DNA of 64,000 nt from Ulva prolifera (GCA_023078555.1 CM041197.1:9456842-9520841); one strand, 5' to 3'; shown: positions 10,957-23,765, counted from the stretch's first letter. Made by a program: numbers and translations. Notes: generated by a model from the sequence alone, not told the origin.

Positions 10957-13900
10957 ATGTGGATCGATGGACAAGAAGGAGACGTCGAGGCTCTCGACGC
11001 CGGCCAGCTCGCCGAAGAATTGCTTGCGCAGCAGGATCCGGTATGATCTAGTAACTATGTAGCATTTGATCGCGGAGTGCTGGGCTGCATGTGATGCTGT
11101 CTCGGTCGGTGCAGAGTGCCAAGGATGATGGCAAGCCCAAGCGAAAGCGCAAACAGCTGCTGGCAGAGATTGAAGCCATCACTGGCATTCTCGATGCCAA
11201 CTCCAACGCGGAAAACCAGTAAGGCCCTCAGGCAAAGCTTGCACAACGCCATCCACCTCGATACAGCCCCAAATTTGCGCACCCACAATGACAGCCACAC
11301 CAGGCGTGTAGAGCCATACCATCCGAGGCATTCTGATGTGAGCATGCATACAAGTCTGGTGCAGGGGCGTCACCGCCGACCTGCTGCGCCAGCGAGTCCA
11401 GGACATGCAAGGCGCTCTCGCAACACTCGACACCGAGCGGGCAGCCGCTGACGAGGACGCCTGGAGCTCATCCTCCGGCTCCGACGCCGATGAGGCGCCA
11501 GGCACTCACGCCGGCGCAGGAGAGCAGGACAAGGGTGGCGCCGCGGAGGGCGCCGAGGCAGCGGCTCGCGCGGCAGAGCAGCTGCAGGGGGGTTTGCAGG
11601 AGACGGAGCGGGAGCGGCAAGTTCGGCTCGGCCTGATCACCCCCTTCCAGAGCCTCCCCGGCTTCTCCCGCGGCATCGTGCGACCCGGTGCGCCTGCACT
11701 GCACCCCCTGTGGACACGCACACGCATGCATGCATCATGGGGTCTGTGCGGCCGCGCTCGGGAGCTTGTTCACTTCGCAGTGCTCGGTCTGTCCCCTCGC
11801 TGCGGTGCGGCGCAGGGTGCGCGACTCTCGCAACCGTGGCTATTCAGCCTGGATGCATGCTGCACGCATTCCGACCTCGCTGCACGCAGCAGGAGGGCCA
11901 GGCAGCTGCATGCATTCGTCTGGAGGGGAGCGTTCGCCATGGCACAGGCGACACATCTGTGCCCGGTTGTGCGGAGCTGCCACCGCCCTCACAGCACATG
12001 ACTAGTGGGTGCATCCACAGTCACAAGAACATACCGTACGGTGCGCGCTTGCACATGCATGCACACCCACTCTTCTGCAGAGCATCGGCATCGGGCAGGC
12101 CCCCTTCCCCACAGCACGCATGCGCAGGTGGCGAGGCGGACCCGCACGCGCAGCGGCTTGCCGAGACGGCGGCGCGTCTGCGCATGGAGCGGGCCGCCGA
12201 CGACGCCGCGGCGCCGCGCACGCGTGTGCTCGACCCCGCCGACCTCACCGAGGAGGAGCTCCGGCCGACCGAGCGGCAGGACTACTTCATGCCGCGGCGC
12301 AGCAACGGCCCGTCCGGGGAGCGCGCCGCGGCGAAGGAGATGGCGGTGCGCCGCCGCCGCTGGCGTGCCGCCTCGGCGGCCGACCCCGAGGCCCCCACAA
12401 GGCGGGCCGCAACCGCAGGGGAGGCGCCGGACATCGCTCCGGACGACCACGATGACGCCGGTGCGGCTCCCTGTCCCCGGGGCTGTATGCAGTGGTAATG
12501 TATGGATTTCATGCACTTTCCGCGGAGATACAACATGCTGGTAGGAGGGGTTGTTTCTATACCGGTCGGCCATGATGACTTCGCTGGCGTTATGTGAGTT
12601 TGCTCCAATGCATCGGCCACCGATGCCCCCCCCCGCGCGGGTACAATGATCCATGATTTTGCGGCGGCACAGGCTGGCTGAGCAAGGGGCCTGTGCTGCA
12701 GACAGCGATCAGTATGAGGAGCGGGTGGCGGCGCTCGACCTCGACTGGGCGCCGCAGGGCGACTCGGCGGTACGCAACGCCGTGCTTCCGGAGGACACCG
12801 CCCCGTCCCGGCCGGGCTCCCCGGGCGGCGGTGGCGGCGGTGCGGAGGCCGCAGCGGACGGCGCGGTGGACGTCGTCACGTTTGACGGCGGCTTCCAGCT
12901 GCCCTCGGCCCTCTTCCGCCGCCTCTTCCCGTACCAGCAGGTCGGCGTGCAGTGGCTGTGGGAGCTCCACCTGCAGCGCGCCGGCGGTGCGCCAACCCCC
13001 CGCCGCCCCTTCCTGCTAGTGGCATGCTAGTAGTATGCTGCCTGTCTGCTGCACGTGTGCTTTGGTGCTCTACCATGCAATGGCGCGAGCTCGTGTGTAA
13101 TAACCCCGCCTGACTTCTGTCGCCAAGCAAATGGCCAGAGGGGCATCGTGGACCGAGTTGACCCCATTGTGGCAGCGATCATGGCTAGTGGAGCCTCTGC
13201 TGTGTGGGGAGCTGCCACCAGACGGCCCCTCAACCACACACATCTGCGTCTCGAACGCGCATGCATGCATGCGCGAGCGGCCGCGCGTGTGGTGTGCCGC
13301 GGCGTGCGGCCGGGCCGTGCCGAGCGGCGAGCGGGTGTGCAGGCATCATGGGCGACGAGATGGGCCTCGGCAAGACGATTCAGCTCATCTGCTTCCTTGG
13401 TGGCCTGCACTTCTCGGGCAAGCACCGGCCCGCGCTCATCGTGGCGCCGGTGACGACGCTGCAGCACTGGCTGCGGGAGCTGCACACCTGGTACCCCCGC
13501 TTCCGCGTCATCAAGCTGCACAACAGCAACATGCGCCTTGGTGCGCTCCTATCATGGTGAGGCAGGCAGTATCGTAGGCTACACTCATTTTCCCGCCCGT
13601 GCATGTCCTTCAATACATTCTTCCGAGGGGTCTGTGCGTTTGTGGTTGAATTATACCTCCACGTGTGAGCCCTTAGTCAAGCGATGGCACCCTTCTGGCG
13701 GCTTTCGGTACCGTGTCAGCAATTGCGTGTGCGCCACCGGCCGGAGGGGCTACGTTGTCCGTTCAAGATGATGGCGTGAAGCGAGGCAAGGGGGCGCAGG
13801 GGATCGGATGGAGGTGGAGCGGTACGTGGCCAAGGCGCGCCGCAGCGGCTGCGGGGTGATACTCACTGGCTACGAGGTGCTGCGGCGGCACGCCGACGTG

Positions 13901-16900
13901 CTGCTGCCGCTCGACTGGGGCTACGTCGCGCTCGACGAGGGCCACAAGATCAGCAACCCTGACGCCGAGATTACGCTCATCTGCAAGCAGGCGCGAGTCC
14001 CCCCCCCCCCCCCCCCCCCCCTGCGCCGGCGGAGCCCACGCGGAGCATTCTTGTGTTTTTTCTTGTGTCCATGGGGGTGGCAGAGGATGTGGGCACAGGC
14101 CATTGGATGAGTGCATGCATGTATGCATTCATGCATGTACGACGACATCGCCGCCACATTTGGGACATCGACAACTCCGGGAATCGGGAGTCAGCATGGA
14201 CTCCAGGCCAGATACTGCATCATGCGGCAGAACTCAAGGAGTTTCAGTCAGAAGCATCCAGAAATGCTCTCCTTTGCATCCGGACCCGTGGGGGCTTTGC
14301 GTCGGCTTTCTGTACACCTGCGCGACCGTTGGTGAAGGCTACTCCAACCGCATGCTTGCCACGAGAACGTGTTCGATGTCGCAGCAGGCCGTAGCGGTCG
14401 CGCACCGCGGCGCACGCCGCGCCTGCGCATCATGCATGCAGATCAGTGATTTGCAGTCCCATAGGCCCGGCCCATCAGCAGCTCATGACACCGTTTGCGC
14501 GTGGCTGCAGGTGCGCACAGCACACCGCGTCATCCTATCAGGCACCCCCATCCAGAACCGCCTCACCGAGCTCTGGTCCCTGTTCGACTTTGTCTTCCCC
14601 GGCAAGCTCGGCACGCTCCCCGTGTTCCAGGGGCAGTTCGGGCTGCCGATCCAGCAGGGCACGTACGCGAGCGCGTCGCCCGTCGCCGTCACGGCCGCGT
14701 ACAAGTGCGCCGTCATGCTGCGCGACATGATGTCCCCGTACCTTCTACGCCGCACAAAGGCCGACGTCGCGAAGCAGCTGCCGAAGAAGACCGAGCAGGC
14801 GCGGCCCGCCCCCTCTCGTGCCCCGCTGCGCATGCTGCGTGCTGTGCTGCGCATGCTGCGTGCTGTGCTGCACGCTCGCTGACTCTTCCGAGGTTACAAA
14901 AGACTACATGAGCTTGAGCCGCTACCTGGCAGACAACCAAGGTAGACTGCATAGCATAGCAATTACACGCACTCAATGCATGTGCATACCTGCTTCGCAC
15001 ACCATGCCCGGACAGACCACTCCAGCTGCCTGCCCTTGGCACGGCCACCGGCAGCTGGCCTGCTCGATCAGAGGACTCACAGACCAGTCGTCCATGTTGT
15101 CAAAGTCTCAATGGACGAGCCCCAATGGACTGGTTCGTCATGCGGACATACACGCATACACTCCGTCCACTTTTGTTGTCCCCCGTTTGGCCGCGGGGCG
15201 CCGTGCGGCGGCAGATGTGCGCCGCGGCTGCAGGTGCTGCTGTGCAGCCTGTCGCCGAAGCAGCGGCAGCTGTACGTGGCGTATGTGCACAGCCGCGAGG
15301 TCGAGGACATCCTCGCCGGCCGCCGCCCCGCGATGGAGGGCATCACGCTGCTGCGCAAGATCTGCAACCACGCCGACCTCCTGCACCGCACCGACCTCCT
15401 GACCTCGGACGACCCCTCCGTCGAGTACGGCGCCCTCGAGCGCAGCTCCAAGCTGCAGCTCGCCATGCAGGCGCGCCCCAATGGCGGTCGGTTGGACGAC
15501 CCCTCCCTGTGCCCTGCTCTCCTGTCTTTCTGTGTTTTCTCCTGTATTCAGAATCTGTACGTGTGGTGTGGATGTGTTGCTCTGTATCTATCTCAGGGTT
15601 TCAGGTATCGAAGATCTCGCTGCTTTGGATCTGTTGCTTATGGAGTATCTTTTGGCGTGAAATGCCCCTCATGTAACCGCTCGTGGTGACGCCGCGTGTC
15701 CGCATCCGTGTTGCGCCACGCTCCGCAACTGCCGAGATCGTAGTAGTCCATCTTACGCGGAAGGTGCTGTGCAGGTGCTGGAGAAGTGGCGTGCGGGAGG
15801 ACACAAGGCGCTGCTCTTCACGCAGACGCAGCAGATGCTCGACATCATCGAGCGCCACGTCGCCGCCGCCGGCATGCGATACCTCCGCATGGACGGCTCC
15901 GTCCTCCCGAAGCACCGCTTCCGCATGATCGACCAGTTCAACCGCAACCCCGCCGGCGCCGCCGCGGCCGCAGCCGCCGCCGCGCGGCCGCCGCCGTCGA
16001 CCCCCTCGGACTCTGACGATGGCCTCGCGCCGAGGACCCTTGATGCTGAGGGCAAAGATGTGGAGGTACCGGCGGCAGGTGAGCCCCGGCGCGTGCACCA
16101 GCTCGATGAGTCCCTTACAACGTGTATGTGCGCATTGTGTCGCGTGTGCTGCGTATGCGGTCGAAGTACAATGGCGGATGCAGGCGGTCGGACGGCGCTG
16201 CGGCGGCGCAGCGCACCGCAGCACGCAGCAGAGCCGGATGGGGCTGCGGCGGCGGGGGCCGACGGGGCGGACGGGGCCGCAGGTGCTATGCACGACGCGG
16301 ATCGTGATGGCGACGAGTCGGGCTCTGGGGAGGAATGGGGTGGGGGTGCGAGCAGCAGCGGAGAGGAACGCGCTAGCTCAGACGACGATTTTGAGGGCGG
16401 TGCGGCAGCGTCTGCGGCGACGCGCAAGCGCCCGCGGAAGCGCCGGCGGCGCGGCGCGGAGCGCGGCCGCGCCGCAGGCGCTGCGCCGCGCCGGCGGCGG
16501 CCGCCGCAGGGTGTGGGGGCCGGGGGTGGCTACTCGCCCGAGGAGGACGTATTTGTGTTCCTGCTGACGACCAAGGTGGGCGGGCTGGGTGTGAACCTCA
16601 CAGCGGCGGACCGCGTGCTCCTGTTCGACCCGGACTGGAACCCTGCGACTGACATCCAGGCCCGCGAGCGCTGCTGGCGACTCGGACAGAAGCGCCCCGT
16701 CACCATCTACAGGTGCGTCTCGGCCACGGTGATCGCCTCCTCGACAGCCGGCCACGGTGATGGCCGCCGTGAAGATGTGTCCCACCATGCCTCAGCTGTG
16801 CATTGCACAGAAACAAGTCAGCTACATGGGCACATGGGTGTGCCACAACGCCAAAGCCCCATGCGTTGCAGCTCAGACCTTCCCAAACAACCAACCAAGC

Positions 16901-19205
16901 TGGTATTCCCTGGCACCTCTGGCAGCATGCAGACGCCCAGAAATGCAGAAATTCTTTGCTTGCAACATAAATTTGATTACGCGTCAAAATAATGGATGAT
17001 TTGTACGTATGTTGGTCGCAGGCTGATCGCGCGGGGCACGATCGAGGAGAAGGTGTACCACCGCCAGATCTACAAGCACGCCCTGAGCACGCGCGTGCTG
17101 AGCGACCCCCGGCAGCAGCGCCACGTCGCGCGCTCCGGCCTCCGCGAGCTCTTCACCCTCACTGACCGCCACAACGGCGGTGACACCGAGACGGGCCGCC
17201 TCTGGCAGAAGCTCGGCGCAGACGTCGTCGAGCGAGGGGACCCGCCGCTGCCAGGGGGACACGGCGAGCCCAGCCTGGACGGAAAGCACGACAGCCCGCT
17301 GTCGGCGGGCAACCCTACCAAGGGTGCGCCGCCACCGTCGTGCACAAAAGAACGCATTGCTCGTGCACTTGTCGCAAAGAATCTACCGGATCCCTGCGGC
17401 ACACTTGCTGCCCACGAAACGGCGGCAACCCACGCTATGGGTCCAATAGGGTGTCCTGCTGCCCTAGCCTGGTGTGATTGGGGTGTGTTCATACCTTCGG
17501 TGATTGCGCTCGAGTGACTGTAATCATCTTCCCATGACAAGTATGGAGATGCCGATGTGTCTACAGGGGCCGAGGACGCACCGGCGGAGCCAGCCCCCGC
17601 CGACGCGGCGGGCAGCGGGGAGGCGCGGCTGCTACAGGAGCTGTTCGCGGGCGCCGAGGGCTTCCACTCGGCGCTGGACCATAGCGCGGTCGAGGAGGCG
17701 GGGGGGGCCGCGCGGCGGGACGTTGAGCGGCTGGCCGCTGCCGTCGCAAAGCAGGCCGCCGCTGCCGTCGCCGCTAGCCACGCGGCCCGCCAGCAGGCCG
17801 GTGTCCACATGTGCGCACCTCCCGCAGTCCCGCGATCGGACGCCTGTCCCAGCGGGTTTGGCCGAACGAGGCCTAGCGTGCTCAGTGCGCCGCGTTCTGC
17901 TGCGTTTGGACGCGGTGGCAGGTGTCATGTGAGGTGATTATACGACCGCAAACGCCACACCCTGGGGGGAGCCGGTGTGAGTGCTTTTGCCATCGCCGAT
18001 GCTGCCGTCTTGATTGGATCTTGTCTGTCAGGGATGCAGCTGTGCCCTGAAGAATCATCTACACTGAAAACCCAGGGTATACCTTAAACTTTTGGATCCC
18101 AACATCACAGTGGATACATGCACCAGATATCTGTATAACGGGTATCCACACCAGATATTCGGATACCGGATATCCACACCAGATATTCGGATACCGGATG
18201 CTCGCACTGGGTGACCACATTAGATGTTTAGACTGTCGCATGTGCGAACGATGCGGCGCTGTGCAGACCAACGTGGACTGGCAAGGCAGGGGAAGGCGGA
18301 GCGCCGACAGCGCGGCCCCGCTTCGGCGCCACCGTCCGCGGCACCTCCAGCCCGGCCGCGCGCAGCACCGTCCAAGCCGGCCGCTCGGGCGGCCCCGCCG
18401 GAGTGTCGTCCGCCGCCGTCATCGCCCGCCTCAAGGCGCGCGAGCAGGAGCCGGCAGAGGGGTCCCCGGCCGCGGCGGCCGGTGACCAGGCCGCGCAGGC
18501 ACAGGTTCGCGCCACCCTGACAATGCCCACCTCTGGGAATGAAGCCTCTGGATAGCTAGTGTGTGTGCATGCGCTGCAACACCACAGCCGTCCACATGGC
18601 CACGGCCTGCACATCGTCGGGCATGTAGTGGCCAGTGTAACGGACTGACGAGTGTGGCAGACACCAGTGTTGGGTCGCTTTGCAGCATTTTCAGGGCTAC
18701 CACCCAAAAAATAGACCTGGATATTCGGATTTGTTCTATGTGCTCGGGCCCGATGACCCAACACTGGCGGACACGTGGCCACGACCTCCGTTTGACTGTG
18801 GCTCACTTGCACACTATATCGAGGTGTCATTCACACCGTGTCGTGCCGCCGGGTTTTACTTGCTTAAAACACGCAGAGAGGTCCGCCCGGCGTATCCCTA
18901 TAGCCGTTCTCCGACAGCTGGCGTACGTGCACGTGCTCGAGCTGCAGTTTGCGCCATGCCGTGCCACCACTGGGTTCACGTCATCACATCACAACGCAGC
19001 AGGCGGTGTGCAGGAGGTGCTCGCCCAGGTGGTGGCGTGGCTGGCCGGGCAGCCCGGGGGGAGCGCGCCGTCAGAGCGCATCCTGTCGGAGTTTGCGGCC
19101 GCCGCGGAGCGCATCGGGGCGGTCCTCTTCCGGCAGACGCTGAAGCAGGCGGCCGCGCTCGACAAGCGCCGCGGCCTCTGGGTCCTGCGCCCCGCCTTCC
19201 AGTAA
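10957..19205 (+). CDS. ERCC6: CSB/RAD26-type SNF2 ATPase (transcription-coupled repair)
   Basis: Homologue of Cockayne syndrome group B / yeast Rad26, the Swi2/Snf2 translocase that acts on RNA polymerase II stalled at lesions. Fourteen exons join without a frame break to 1307 residues: 10957-11040, 11115-11218, 11365-11687, 12128-12460, 12702-12986, 13343-13540, 13800-13990, 14511-14798, 15234-15470, 15775-16712, 17022-17323, 17567-17800, 18290-18504, 19014-19205. Visible: [14 protein letters not shown] (CSB N-terminal signature), [15 protein letters not shown], Walker [13 protein letters not shown] box, [59 protein letters not shown] and [14 protein letters not shown], with GLWVLRP near the end. 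Three introns (after exons 7, 8 and 9) begin with GC. Exon 10 carries a low-complexity insertion of about 195 residues between SNF2 motifs IV and V, part of which (16079-16282) could be an in-frame intron. The exon 12/13 junction is the least certain. Confidence 0.93.
13999..14021. repeat. Poly-C tract (23 bases)
   Basis: C run eight bases downstream of the GC donor of CSB intron 7. Confidence 0.9.
18118..18200. repeat. Minisatellite, about 28-bp unit
   Basis: About three degenerate copies of a unit containing ATCCACACCAGATATTCGG and ATACCGG, in CSB intron 12. The ATACCGG core also recurs in AT-rich islands at 23.7 and 24.6 kb. Confidence 0.75.
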
Positions 19206-19510
19206 ACAGCCTTCCAGTCGGCAGTGAAAGGCATCTCCAGAGATAGCTACCAAACGAGTGCCTTCCAGTGCACTGTACACTGTACACTGAATGCAGAATG
19301 CGGTCCGAGCACCGAGGAGTGTGCTGCCTCGGCTGCAGCCCCCGGCAGAGTCCAGCATCAGAGAGAGGCAGTCAGAGGCGTCTCCTGACCGGTTGCGGTG
19401 TCGGCTGTGCCTGCGGAAGCGGGAGTATGTGCAGTGCATGCCAGCCATGTACAGGTCGGGCGTGGGAGACTGTCCCAGGCAGGCGGCCTCCAGTAGGCGA
19501 CTGTGTCGAG

Positions 19511-19600
19511 TAAAGTAAATCTGAATTTACTGAGCCGTATCCTATTGGACATTGACAACTCCGAGTTAACGGCACCACATATGCCGAACTGTGTGGTCCA
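19511..19600 (-). repeat. Dispersed AGTAAAT element copy, best palindromic end
   Basis: In + orientation it begins TAAAGTAAATCTGAATTTAC, where GTAAAT and ATTTAC pair perfectly around CTGA. It continues TGAGCCGTATCCTATTGGAC and ATTGACAACTCCGAGTTAAC. This is the reverse complement of the 9067 and 59215 copies. Confidence 0.8.
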
Positions 19601-20953
19601 TATGTGGCAAGATTCCGTCAATGCTCCAGGCAGTGCTTCAGGTCCAGTCAGTGTGAAAGGAGCAGTGAGCGAGTGATGCTGTAAAAGCACAAATGAGGGT
19701 GGCACTCGTGGCGGAGGTGAAGTCGCCCGGTGCTGGTCCTTTGTGTCCGTGCTTGGGGGTCCAGTAAGTCTAGATGAAGTAATGCAAGCGTAAAACTGAA
19801 CAGGTGACAGCGTACAGGAGGGAATGAAGTCTCTTGAAAGTGTTCCCGGCCCACTTCCAAGGCAAGCTGGACATGCCCTGCATCGTTTTCAGCACTTCAC
19901 ATGGCTGATCATGATCCACAGCGAATAAGAGGCACACAAGCACAGCTTATTGCATGGCAGATCACATGAGCCAGAGACGAGTGATGTGAAACATCCTGGA
20001 GCTCCGATGCCAGGCCATGATTTTGAAGCGAGGCACCAGGAAGCAGGATGCGCATGGCGAATGTGCAACACAAGCACCCCCTTGCTGAGACACGCTCGCT
20101 TTGCCTTGCAAGATATAGTTTTTAAAGACACTCGGATTGGCAATTGCCTTTGTTTGACGTCTTGAACACGCTGCTGGCGTCGGTAGCCATGTAGCCTCAG
20201 CTCACCCACTCATGATCACCTGATGACGATGACCCTGCACGGAGCACGTGCAGATTGATGACCGCGTTGACGATGTACGAAACGGGATTTCATGTCGGCT
20301 GGTCGTGTTCGTCACTGCTTCGGCTGCGCGGTGTACGTAAGGAAGCAAGTCCTGCCTGATTTCGGGAGGGGATCATGGTGTGCACCGCTCAACATAACCT
20401 TCGAGATATCGAGCGTGCTTATCCTCTCGTCGCAGCAACGGAGGTGTGATGGTCTCAAAACACATATAAAGCCACAGAGCTTGAATCCCGACCAACATAT
20501 CACGTTGTAACTGGTCATATGACTGGAATCATCTATCACTGCTTTGTCAAAAGATTGATCTGCGTACATCGTGCCTAGTCTCGGTGTCTACAGTCGGAAA
20601 CGCTGTGTGCCTAAAGCCACATCTGAACGCAACATGACCAAGGTGCGAGGCACTGTAAAGTTGTTTGTTGTGAGCACAGCGATGGTAACGTTTGTGTATA
20701 GTTGTATTACGAATGCAGATCTGTTGGTTTCATCTTGAGTATTTTACAAACCTCTGCGCTTGCGTTGTGCGTTACACAGCATGCACGCTATCTCGATGTG
20801 TCCGCGCGATGCGGTCTCAGCAAATACAAAGAATTCCCGCTGCGGATGATGTACATCCGTACACCAGCTACATTGAACTGAAAACCATGAGATGCGGCGA
20901 TGTTTGTGCCTGCGCGCACACGCTGGGTCTCGAGGGCTCTTGTTCAAAGCATG

Positions 20954-20964
20954 CATAAATATAA
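20954..20964 (+). promoter_or_regulatory. TATA-like box upstream of the FAX-type gene
   Basis: Sequence ATAAATATAAG, about 180 bp before the first recognised exon. The distance is reasonable if the 5' UTR and a first exon lie between. Candidate only. Confidence 0.35.
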
Positions 20965-21143
20965 GACTGCACATCCCGTGGCCGGCGATCAACTGAGAGT
21001 CAGGACGGCACAGATAGCCATGAAATATGTAAATGCAGACCGTCTACCTGACTGCTCGACGGTCTGTGCAGGGCAGTGGGCCATGCTGCAAGCGTGCAGC
21101 TCAGCAATTCCCAACAAGCGGGGATCCATCGGCTTGCCTCCAG

Positions 21144-23290
21144 CTTGTATCATTTCCTCCTACCCAAGGCTCCTCATTGTCTAGCACTCCTTTCGGTGGA
21201 AAGCTTGAAGTTGCCATGCGCCTCGCCGGTCTCAAGTATGAGGCTTACGCAGGCAAAGTCACCGATCCCAAGACAGCCCCGAAAAAGAAGGTGCGCTCCT
21301 CATCTGTGCCGCACGTACACCCCGCTGAGAATCTGGTGTATGCCTTCTGCCTAGCTGCTTCCTTCCGTGCTGCAGTTGTCACATCTGGTCTTCCATATGC
21401 AGCATGGCCTTAGGCAGTGTTGTATGTGTGCATTTAAGATCATCTTCACATCTTGAACACTTCTAGTACTAAATTGGCAACTGATCCATGCAGCTCCCAG
21501 TATTGTGGCACGGCGGGCAGGCCATCCCGGACTCATCGGCCATCGTCACCTATCTGTTCAACACGTACCCCAAGAATATGTCAGTCTTCAAAGCTCCCAA
21601 CGCCCAAGCGTACGATCCGTCCGCTGAGTGTTTGCTGTGATCTGTTTTAGAGTGATTCATCCTTTCTGCTGTTGCATGCTTTCTTTACTCCACAGCACAC
21701 CAGACCTCTCTGTCTCGCAAGCCAAGCTGCCATGTTGGTAGCCAGGATCATGCGACATGCTTCGCCCTGCTAGTCAATGAGCCAACATGGTCGCATGTGG
21801 CACCAGCAACATGAGCCCATCTACCATTTCACAGAGTAACTGCTCTGGTTGCTCTCGCTGTTGCCCAGCTGCTGCTCATTCCACCATTGACGGTCATTCC
21901 TCATCAATCGTGCCACCATCATCTGCACAAAGTGCGGGGTTTGCCGCTGCAGTGCTGCCGGCATGTGTCAGGAGCTCTTCTCAAGGCTTTCACTTGCTGC
22001 CCAATGTTTTGCGCTGCTGAAATCACATGATCTGTGCTTGATAGTCAAACTGATCACAGGTTGCTAATTCGACAGAATTTCATAGAACAAAATAACGATC
22101 AATGCAATGGCGGTGCAGGGCAGCCCTGGCGACGTCGCTGCAGCGCATGCTCGAGGAACACACCTACTTCGCCGTCATCTATATGCTGTGGCAACGGGAC
22201 GACGTGTGGAGCGAGTACGGGCCGCACGTCTTCGAGGACGTGCCCTTCTTGATGCGGGGCGCCGTCTCCAGCATGGTGAGGTCGGGCATCGTCCGTGACC
22301 TGCACGGCCAGGTACACCCCTCAGACACCTGCTCACATTCTGTGCGACCGCACCGGCACTGGTCCGCTCACAGTACAGGCTGCACCGACTTGATATGTTT
22401 CGCTTCGACCTGGTCGTGCACTTCTGTGATTTTTCCATGAAGCTGGGTGATGTGAGGGTCGTCAGTGGACCGCACGCCATGTCTTGCATGGAAGTTCACC
22501 TGGCACACTGTCAGGACATGCAGCATACATCCCGTTTCATGCCTAGCTGCCATTGAAGGCTGCCCACGGCGCGTATCTTTCTCAGTTGCTTCCACAGGTT
22601 CATGTTGCTGCGCTGCCCGCGCATCCTGCTAGAGAGCGCCAGTCTCTAGCTGCTCAACATTGCTGCCGGGGCCACAGCATGGCTGAGCTCACAACAGCTC
22701 ACGGCATGTGGTCCCGCTCGTTCGGATTTGTCACCGTCCTCTTGTGATACGGCTTCAGTCGGAGCTGGCAGCGTCCTCTTAGGACACGGCTAAGTAAATC
22801 CAGAACTACTTGACTATACTTTACAAGACGGCTGTGCTACAGGGCATGGGTAGGCACTCCCTGGAGGAGGTGAAGCAGCGCCTCGAGGTCGACCTCGACG
22901 CCTGCGCCGACCTCCTCGCCGCCTCCGGGGCGTTCCTCACCGGCGCCTCCCCCTGCCAGGCCGACTGCTTCCTCTTCGCCCTCATCGACGCGGTGCGCTC
23001 CATGCCTACCGCTACATACACCCGATCTCAGGCCACCACGCCCCGCTCTCTGTGCAGGCACAAGAATGTGAAGCATGCTGCCTGTGTTTATCAGACATGA
23101 CCTGAGGGGGGGCGGCTATGTGCAGGCGGTGATGACGGTTGCGCACATGCGGCATGTGCCAGAACATGTGGCCCTGATCAAGGCGCGGCCTTCGCTGCTG
23201 GCCTTCCATGCCCGCCTCGCCCGCCAGCTCTTCCCGCCTGACGAGAAGCCCTGCTGGAAAGGCACCTGGGATCCTAAGAAGCAACAGTGA
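21144..23290 (+). CDS. FAX/metaxin-like GST-fold protein (failed-axon-connections type)
   Basis: Thioredoxin-like N-domain plus helical GST C-domain, as in metaxin, FAXC and cadmium-responsive CDR proteins; biochemical role unknown, and some family members sit on the mitochondrial outer membrane. Exons: about 21144-21290, 21494-21627, 22119-22311, 22843-22992, 23126-23290. Recognisable parts are PFGGKLEVAMRLAGLKYEAY, then LPVLWHGGQAIPDSSAIVTY (the GST-type DSxxI element), ERMLEEHTYFAVIYMLWQRD-like helix residues in exon 3, GMGRHSLEEV (a hallmark of this family) in exon 4, and TVAHMRHVPEHVALIKARPS in exon 5. Phases are consistent from exon 2 on. In the first exon, LYHFLLPKAPHCLAL is one frame away from PFGGK, so a 1-bp deletion, an assembly error or a missed splice is likely near 21187. 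The initiator exon was not found. Confidence 0.8.
22708..22825 (+). repeat. Dispersed AGTAAAT element, partly duplicated copy
   Basis: In the third intron of the FAX-type gene. It carries GTTCGGATTTGTCACCGTCC followed by a second CGGAGCTGGCAGCGTCCTC block and CGGCTAAGTAAATCCAGAAC. The repeated central block suggests nested or tandem insertion. Confidence 0.65.
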
Positions 23291-23390
23291 TCGACCGGCT
23301 GACCACGGTGGCAAATGTCTGGGTTCAAAATGCTCATGAATGTCGCATTGTAGCTGGTGTTTTAAACTCAAAGTGCAGCTTTAGGTGAGC

Positions 23391-23395
23391 TGTAA
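23391..23395 (+). promoter_or_regulatory. Likely polyadenylation signal TGTAA
   Basis: TGTAA, the usual green-algal poly(A) signal, lies about 100 bp after the FAX-type stop codon. Confidence 0.45.
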
Positions 23396-23683
23396 CTGGA
23401 CTGTGCCTTTGACAAGATTGTTTTCATCTGGTGAAGTCATATCGGGAGTTTCCCGAATTGCAGTGGTAGTGTGTAGTTTGCTTCCTTCTGCCTATTCCAC
23501 GAAGGCTGCTGTGGATGTCCCATGGACGAGTCACATTGGATGGGTGGGTGTAACAACGTAACTCAATGTCTGAGCCCAGGCCTGACTCAGCTAGGCCTTC
23601 GTGATGTCTGCAACATCTCGAGCCACAGTGTAAGCATAGGCCACAATCCGTGCGGCTTAAGTTCATCATATATGTGTAAGCCT

Positions 23684-23765
23684 GGTTCTGCGGTATATAA
23701 ATGCGGAAATATACCCGGTATATGGGAATATATTCCACGTATTCCGGTATATCATATATTCTGGA
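23684..23765. repeat. AT-rich CCGGTATAT island 1
   Basis: Degenerate short repeats of the type TATACCCGGTATATGGG, ATTCCGGTATATC, partly self-complementary because TATACCGGTATA is a palindrome. Confidence 0.55.

Larger units (their letters stand above)
19206..21143. other. Intergenic between CSB and FAX-type genes
   Basis: Contains the CSB 3' region (a short CACTGTACACTGTACACTG repeat near 19270-19288), one dispersed element at 19511-19600, and a TATA-like box near 20954. Otherwise I find no exon with family support. Confidence 0.5.

Noticed and set aside
15769-16992. Reading the 407-codon frame as one exon through 16992
   Set aside because: Beyond 16712 the frame enters intron sequence; the donor AG|GTGCGT and rejoining at 17022 restore the [17 protein letters not shown] sequence.
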